A stretch of 8,401 nt of DNA, taken from Tardiphaga sp. (GTDB lineage: Bacteria; Pseudomonadota; Alphaproteobacteria; Rhizobiales; Xanthobacteraceae). Numbering within the stretch: the first letter of the stretch is position 1; the number at the start of each line of letters is the position of its first letter. The notes under the pieces are model-generated. The model made no database searches and was not told the DNA's origin. It worked only from the letters and a program-made list of their open reading frames with translations. The stretch spans positions 1 through 8,401 of the forward strand of contig JAQGJY010000119.1 of NCBI GenBank assembly GCA_028290325.1, written 5' to 3'. A program made the position numbers and the translations under genes. Below, one piece after another: positions 6,355 to 8,401 of the stretch.

Positions 6355-6370
6355 TTAAGCGGCGCTTAAC
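6355..6370. promoter_or_regulatory. CtrA-like box TTAA-N7-TTAAC
   Basis: On the plus strand TTAA (6355-6358), seven bases, then TTAAC (6366-6370) is an exact match to the full CtrA-binding consensus of alphaproteobacteria. It lies 81-96 bp upstream of the ATG of barrel gene 2, a usual place for a regulator site, next to an AT-rich stretch (6366-6416). CtrA is a cell-cycle response regulator. Binding is inferred from the motif only; TTAA is naturally rarer in GC-rich DNA, which makes a chance match less likely. Confidence 0.5.
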
Positions 6371-6473
6371 CCTAATTTTTAAGGTTGATTTTTTGTGAGT
6401 AAATTTTCGGACAGGGTCTCGCGCCCGCCGATCCCGGCGCGCCGCCACAGGCCTTAACAAAGGCTTTCGTTAA

Positions 6474-6492
6474 AAAACGTCGTTAACGTTTT
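6474..6492 (-). terminator. Weak hairpin with T-run after fsr
   Basis: AAAACGT (6474-6480) and ACGTTTT (6486-6492) can form a 7-bp AT-rich stem with a 5-base loop. Read on the minus strand the 3' arm is ACGTTTTTT, so a T-run overlaps and extends the stem. It lies 24-43 bp after the fsr stop codon. The stem is weak alone; together with the GC-rich hairpin at 6498-6521 it may end fsr transcription. Confidence 0.35.
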
Positions 6493-6497
6493 GATAG

Positions 6498-6521
6498 GAT
6501 GACGGGCATCAGCCCGTCATC
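6498..6521 (-). terminator. GC-rich hairpin overlapping the fsr stop codon
   Basis: Perfect 10-bp stem GATGACGGGC/GCCCGTCATC (6498-6507 with 6512-6521) and a 4-base loop. The fsr stop codon (6517-6519) lies inside the right arm. No T-run follows directly on the minus strand (CTATCAAAACG). It probably acts with the following weak T-run hairpin as a 3'-end signal. Confidence 0.45.
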
Positions 6522-7776
6522 GCGCGACCCTGGGCATCTTCGGCAAGAAGATCGCCAGCAGTCCGATCGCCGGGAGAAACGCACAAAGCTGATAGACGTA
6601 ATCGATGCCCTTGATGTCGGCGATCTCGCCAAGCACGGCGGCACCGATCCCGCCGAGCCCGAACCCGAATCCGAAGAAAAGCCCCGAGATCATGCCGAGC
6701 CGATGCGGCATCAGCTCCTGGGCATAGACGATGACGGCCGGCATCGCCGACGACAGAATGAAGCCGATGACGATGCTGAGCGCAACGCTGGCCGGCAGGT
6801 TCGCATAGGGCAAGGCCAGCGTGAACGGCAGCACGCCGAGGATCGAAAACCAGATCACGTATTTGCGGCCGAACCGATCGCCGAGCGGCCCGCCGAAGAA
6901 GACCCCGACCGCGCTCGCGGCGAGGAAGACGAACAGATACAGCTGCGCCGTCTGCGTCGGCAGCGCGAATTTGTGCATCAGATAGAAGGTGTAATAGCTC
7001 GTGATGCTCGCGGTGTAGAACGTCTTTGAGAACAACATCACGACAAGAATGACAAGCGCGAGCCGGACGCGCGCCGGCGTCGCGCCATGCGTCGGCCTGA
7101 TGGCTTTGGCTTGGGCGCGCGGGACAATGCGCGGCTTGTACCAACCACCGATGCGCCACAGGATGAAGATGGCGAGCGCCGCCACCAGCGAGAACCCCGC
7201 GACGCTGTGCTGGCCGAGCGGCACGACGATCAGAGCCGCCATCAGCGGGCCGAGCGCCGTTCCGAAATTACCGCCGACCTGAAATACCGACTGCGCGAAG
7301 CCATAGCGGCCGCCCGATGCCAGCCGCGCGATGCGCGAGGATTCCGGATGAAAGATCGCCGAGCCGGTGCCGACCAGCGCCGCCGCGGCCAGAATCAATG
7401 GATAGCTCGAGGCAACGCTCAGCAGCAACAGCCCCGCCAGCGTCACGGTCATCCCCATCGCCAGCGAATAGGGACGCGGTTGGCGATCGGTGTAGATTCC
7501 GACCAAAGGCTGCAACAGCGACGATGTGAACTGGAACGCCAGCGTGATCATACCGATCTGGCCGAAGTCGAGCGCGTAGTTGGTCTTCAGAATTGGATAC
7601 AGCGACGGGATCAGCGACTGCATCAGGTCGTTGAGAAAATGCGACAGGCTGATCGCGAAGATCACCGCATAGGTCGGCGCCAGCGTTTGCTTGTCGTCGG
7701 GGCCGAGCGCCACCGGCGCCTCAACGACGACCGGCGCCATGGTGGTATCTTCGGTGATGATCACAGGCTTGTTCAC
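6517..7776 (-). CDS. fsr: MFS transporter, fosmidomycin-resistance (Fsr) type
   Basis: 419-residue inner-membrane protein with about 12 hydrophobic segments in two halves, separated by a basic cytoplasmic loop around 212-236. An extended N-terminus of about 30 residues precedes the first helix (YAVIFAISLSHFLNDLMQSLIP). Seen directly: TDRQPRPYS (96-104), a loop 2-3 motif; FHPESSR (142-148), which I associate with the Fsr group; and the second-half motif A GGPLGDRFGRK (295-305). Fsr of E. coli exports fosmidomycin; the natural substrate here is unknown. The GTG start at 7776 has AAAGGGA six bases upstream (7783-7789); an ATG at 7740 is a weaker alternative. It lies 214 bp after glmM and is probably its own unit. 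Confidence 0.9.
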   Translation of the reverse strand: MNKPVIITEDTTMAPVVVEAPVALGPDDKQTLAPTYAVIFAISLSHFLNDLMQSLIPSLYPILKTNYALDFGQIGMITLAFQFTSSLLQPLVGIYTDRQPRPYSLAMGMTVTLAGLLLLSVASSYPLILAAAALVGTGSAIFHPESSRIARLASGGRYGFAQSVFQVGGNFGTALGPLMAALIVVPLGQHSVAGFSLVAALAIFILWRIGGWYKPRIVPRAQAKAIRPTHGATPARVRLALVILVVMLFSKTFYTASITSYYTFYLMHKFALPTQTAQLYLFVFLAASAVGVFFGGPLGDRFGRKYVIWFSILGVLPFTLALPYANLPASVALSIVIGFILSSAMPAVIVYAQELMPHRLGMISGLFFGFGFGLGGIGAAVLGEIADIKGIDYVYQLCAFLPAIGLLAIFLPKMPRVAR

Positions 7777-7782
7777 GACGCG

Positions 7783-7789
7783 TCCCTTT
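7783..7789 (-). promoter_or_regulatory. Ribosome binding site deciding the fsr GTG start
   Basis: AAAGGGA on the minus strand lies six bases before the GTG at 7774-7776. The next in-frame ATG (7738-7740) has only GAAGA upstream. This makes the GTG the more likely start and adds 12 residues to the N-terminus. Confidence 0.6.
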
Positions 7790-7790
7790 G

Positions 7791-7849
7791 GTCATTCCGG
7801 GATGCGTCAGTCGTCAACGAAGACATCGCGGTCGCTCTCTCCCAATGAC
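7791..7849. repeat. Possible short dispersed repeat upstream of fsr
   Basis: A 59-bp stretch bounded by GTCATT (7791-7796) and its inverted copy AATGAC (7844-7849), ending in GTCAT like the clearer repeat between serC and serA. It starts with GTCATTCCGGGATGCG, a phrase common at the ends of intergenic repeats in Bradyrhizobium-like genomes as I recall. There is little internal pairing, so it may be a decayed copy or chance. Confidence 0.25.
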
Positions 7850-7866
7850 GAAACCTTTAATTCGTC
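7847..7866. promoter_or_regulatory. Inverted repeat GACGAA/TTCGTC upstream of fsr
   Basis: Six-base arms at 7847-7852 and 7861-7866 flank an 8-base AT-rich spacer, 71-90 bp upstream of the fsr GTG. Size and place suit an operator for a dimeric regulator, but no regulator gene is nearby and the arms are short. Confidence 0.2.
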
Positions 7867-7901
7867 CCATGCGTCGCCGCCACAGCCGATCGCAAATGGC
7901 A

Positions 7902-7934
7902 GCGATGCAGCATGACTTGGTCAAGCTGCATCGC
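7902..7934. other. Long hairpin in the glmM-fsr gap
   Basis: Perfect 10-bp arms GCGATGCAGC (7902-7911) and GCTGCATCGC (7925-7934). After one A-A mismatch, 4 more pairs TGAC/GTCA (7913-7916 with 7920-7923) close a TTG loop. It begins 56 bp after the glmM stop on the minus strand. No T-run follows in either direction, so it is not a clear intrinsic terminator. It could be a Rho-associated 3' end, a processing or stabilising hairpin, or a palindromic operator. The rest of the gap (about 7867-7900 and 7935-7990) shows nothing I can name. Confidence 0.5.
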
Positions 7935-7990
7935 GGTCGCCACGCCGTCGCCGCGGCTGTTTGAAGGCAATGTCGGTAACCTGATAAGCC

Positions 7991-8401
7991 TCAAGCCGCC
8001 GCGGCGTGGCCCAGCGCGTCGACGATCGTATCGACGACTTCCTCGACCAGAACCCGATCGTCGCCCTCGCCCATCACGCGGATGACCGGCTCGGTGCCGG
8101 ATGAGCGCACCAGCAACCGGCCATGGCCGTTCAGGCGCAGTTCGGCCGCGTGAATCGCCGATTTGACTCCGTCGTGATCGAGCGGTTTGCCGCTGCGATA
8201 GCGGAAGTTTTTCAGGATCTGCGGCATCGGGTCAAACTTGTGGCAGACTTCGGACACCGGGCGGCCGAGCTTCTGCACCACCGCGAGCACCTGCAACGCC
8301 GAAACGAAGCCGTCGCCGGTCGTCGCATAATCCGACAGGATGATATGGCCGGACGGCTCGCCGCCGACATTGTAACCGTTGGCCAGCATCTGTTCGAGCA
8401 C
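7991..8401 (-). CDS. glmM: Phosphoglucosamine mutase, C-terminal 136 residues
   Basis: Cytoplasmic enzyme converting glucosamine-6-phosphate to glucosamine-1-phosphate, which feeds UDP-GlcNAc for peptidoglycan and lipopolysaccharide. Only the C-terminal part is in the window; the family is about 445-450 residues, so about 310 are outside. The sugar-binding loop is VGGEPSGH (12-19 of the fragment), with proline where many GlmM proteins have glutamine; GGE-x-SGH is the invariant part. The phosphate-binding RSSGTEP (99-105) of domain 4 is intact, followed by VIRVMGEGDD. The GTG at the window edge is an internal valine codon and not a start. The TGA stop is at 7991-7993. The next gene on the strand is fsr, 214 bp on. 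Confidence 0.96.
   Translation of the reverse strand: MLEQMLANGYNVGGEPSGHIILSDYATTGDGFVSALQVLAVVQKLGRPVSEVCHKFDPMPQILKNFRYRSGKPLDHDGVKSAIHAAELRLNGHGRLLVRSSGTEPVIRVMGEGDDRVLVEEVVDTIVDALGHAAAA

Noticed and set aside
6275..6460. N-terminal extension of barrel protein 2 upstream of 6274
   Set aside because: The added 62 residues are basic and would bury the signal peptide; the region holds the CtrA-like box, and the ATG at 6274 has a good ribosome binding site.
6499..7848. Plus-strand frames of 176 and 253 codons opposite fsr
   Set aside because: Antisense to a clear 12-helix transporter; charged, Arg/Gln-rich translations with no domain.
1..8401. Defence island, mobile element, CRISPR array, tRNA or rRNA gene
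   Set aside because: Looked for on both strands; no transposase or integrase motif, regular direct repeats, cloverleaf or rRNA-like stretch seen. The genes are ordinary housekeeping, envelope and transport genes.

Overview
The window looks like ordinary chromosome from a GC-rich alphaproteobacterium, most likely Hyphomicrobiales (Bradyrhizobium/Rhodopseudomonas-like or a near relative). The reasons are the serC-serA gene order with the alphaproteobacterial form of SerC, two Omp25/Omp31-like outer-membrane barrels, a TTAA-N7-TTAAC (CtrA-type) site, and intergenic palindromic repeats with GTCAT ends. The taxonomic placement is inference from remembered families; no search was run.

Every gene I can support lies on the minus strand, so transcription runs from high to low coordinates. 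In that order: the C-terminal end of glmM (8401-7991, cut by the window edge); a 214-bp spacer with a long hairpin and a possible dispersed repeat; an Fsr-type MFS exporter with a GTG start (7776-6517); a 242-bp AT-rich spacer with a CtrA-like box; outer-membrane barrel protein 2 (6274-5390), ended by a strong intrinsic terminator; outer-membrane barrel protein 1 (5245-4403); a glutathione S-transferase (4332-3751) overlapping a GNAT acetyltransferase (3754-3299) by ATGA; a small two-helix membrane protein (3161-2904); a structured leader; serC (2809-1637); and serA (1477-1, lacking about the last 35-40 residues).

The best functional unit is serC-serA, which encodes the first two steps of the phosphorylated serine pathway (SerA oxidises 3-phosphoglycerate, SerC transaminates the product). 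It is preceded by a GC-rich leader with competing hairpins and a hairpin over the ribosome binding site, consistent with the serC RNA motif known from alphaproteobacteria. The serC-serA gap contains a hairpin just after the serC stop and a 93-bp palindromic repeat just before serA. The gst-gnat pair is probably translationally coupled. The two barrel proteins are separate transcription units, judging by the terminator between them.

I found no mobile element, CRISPR array, tRNA/rRNA gene, toxin-antitoxin pair or defence-like cluster. I see no convincing new multi-gene system. The items most worth a second look are non-coding: the serC leader, the CtrA-like box upstream of the barrel gene, and the glmM-fsr hairpin. 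Long plus-strand open frames opposite serA, serC, the barrel genes and the transporter are GC-driven shadows.
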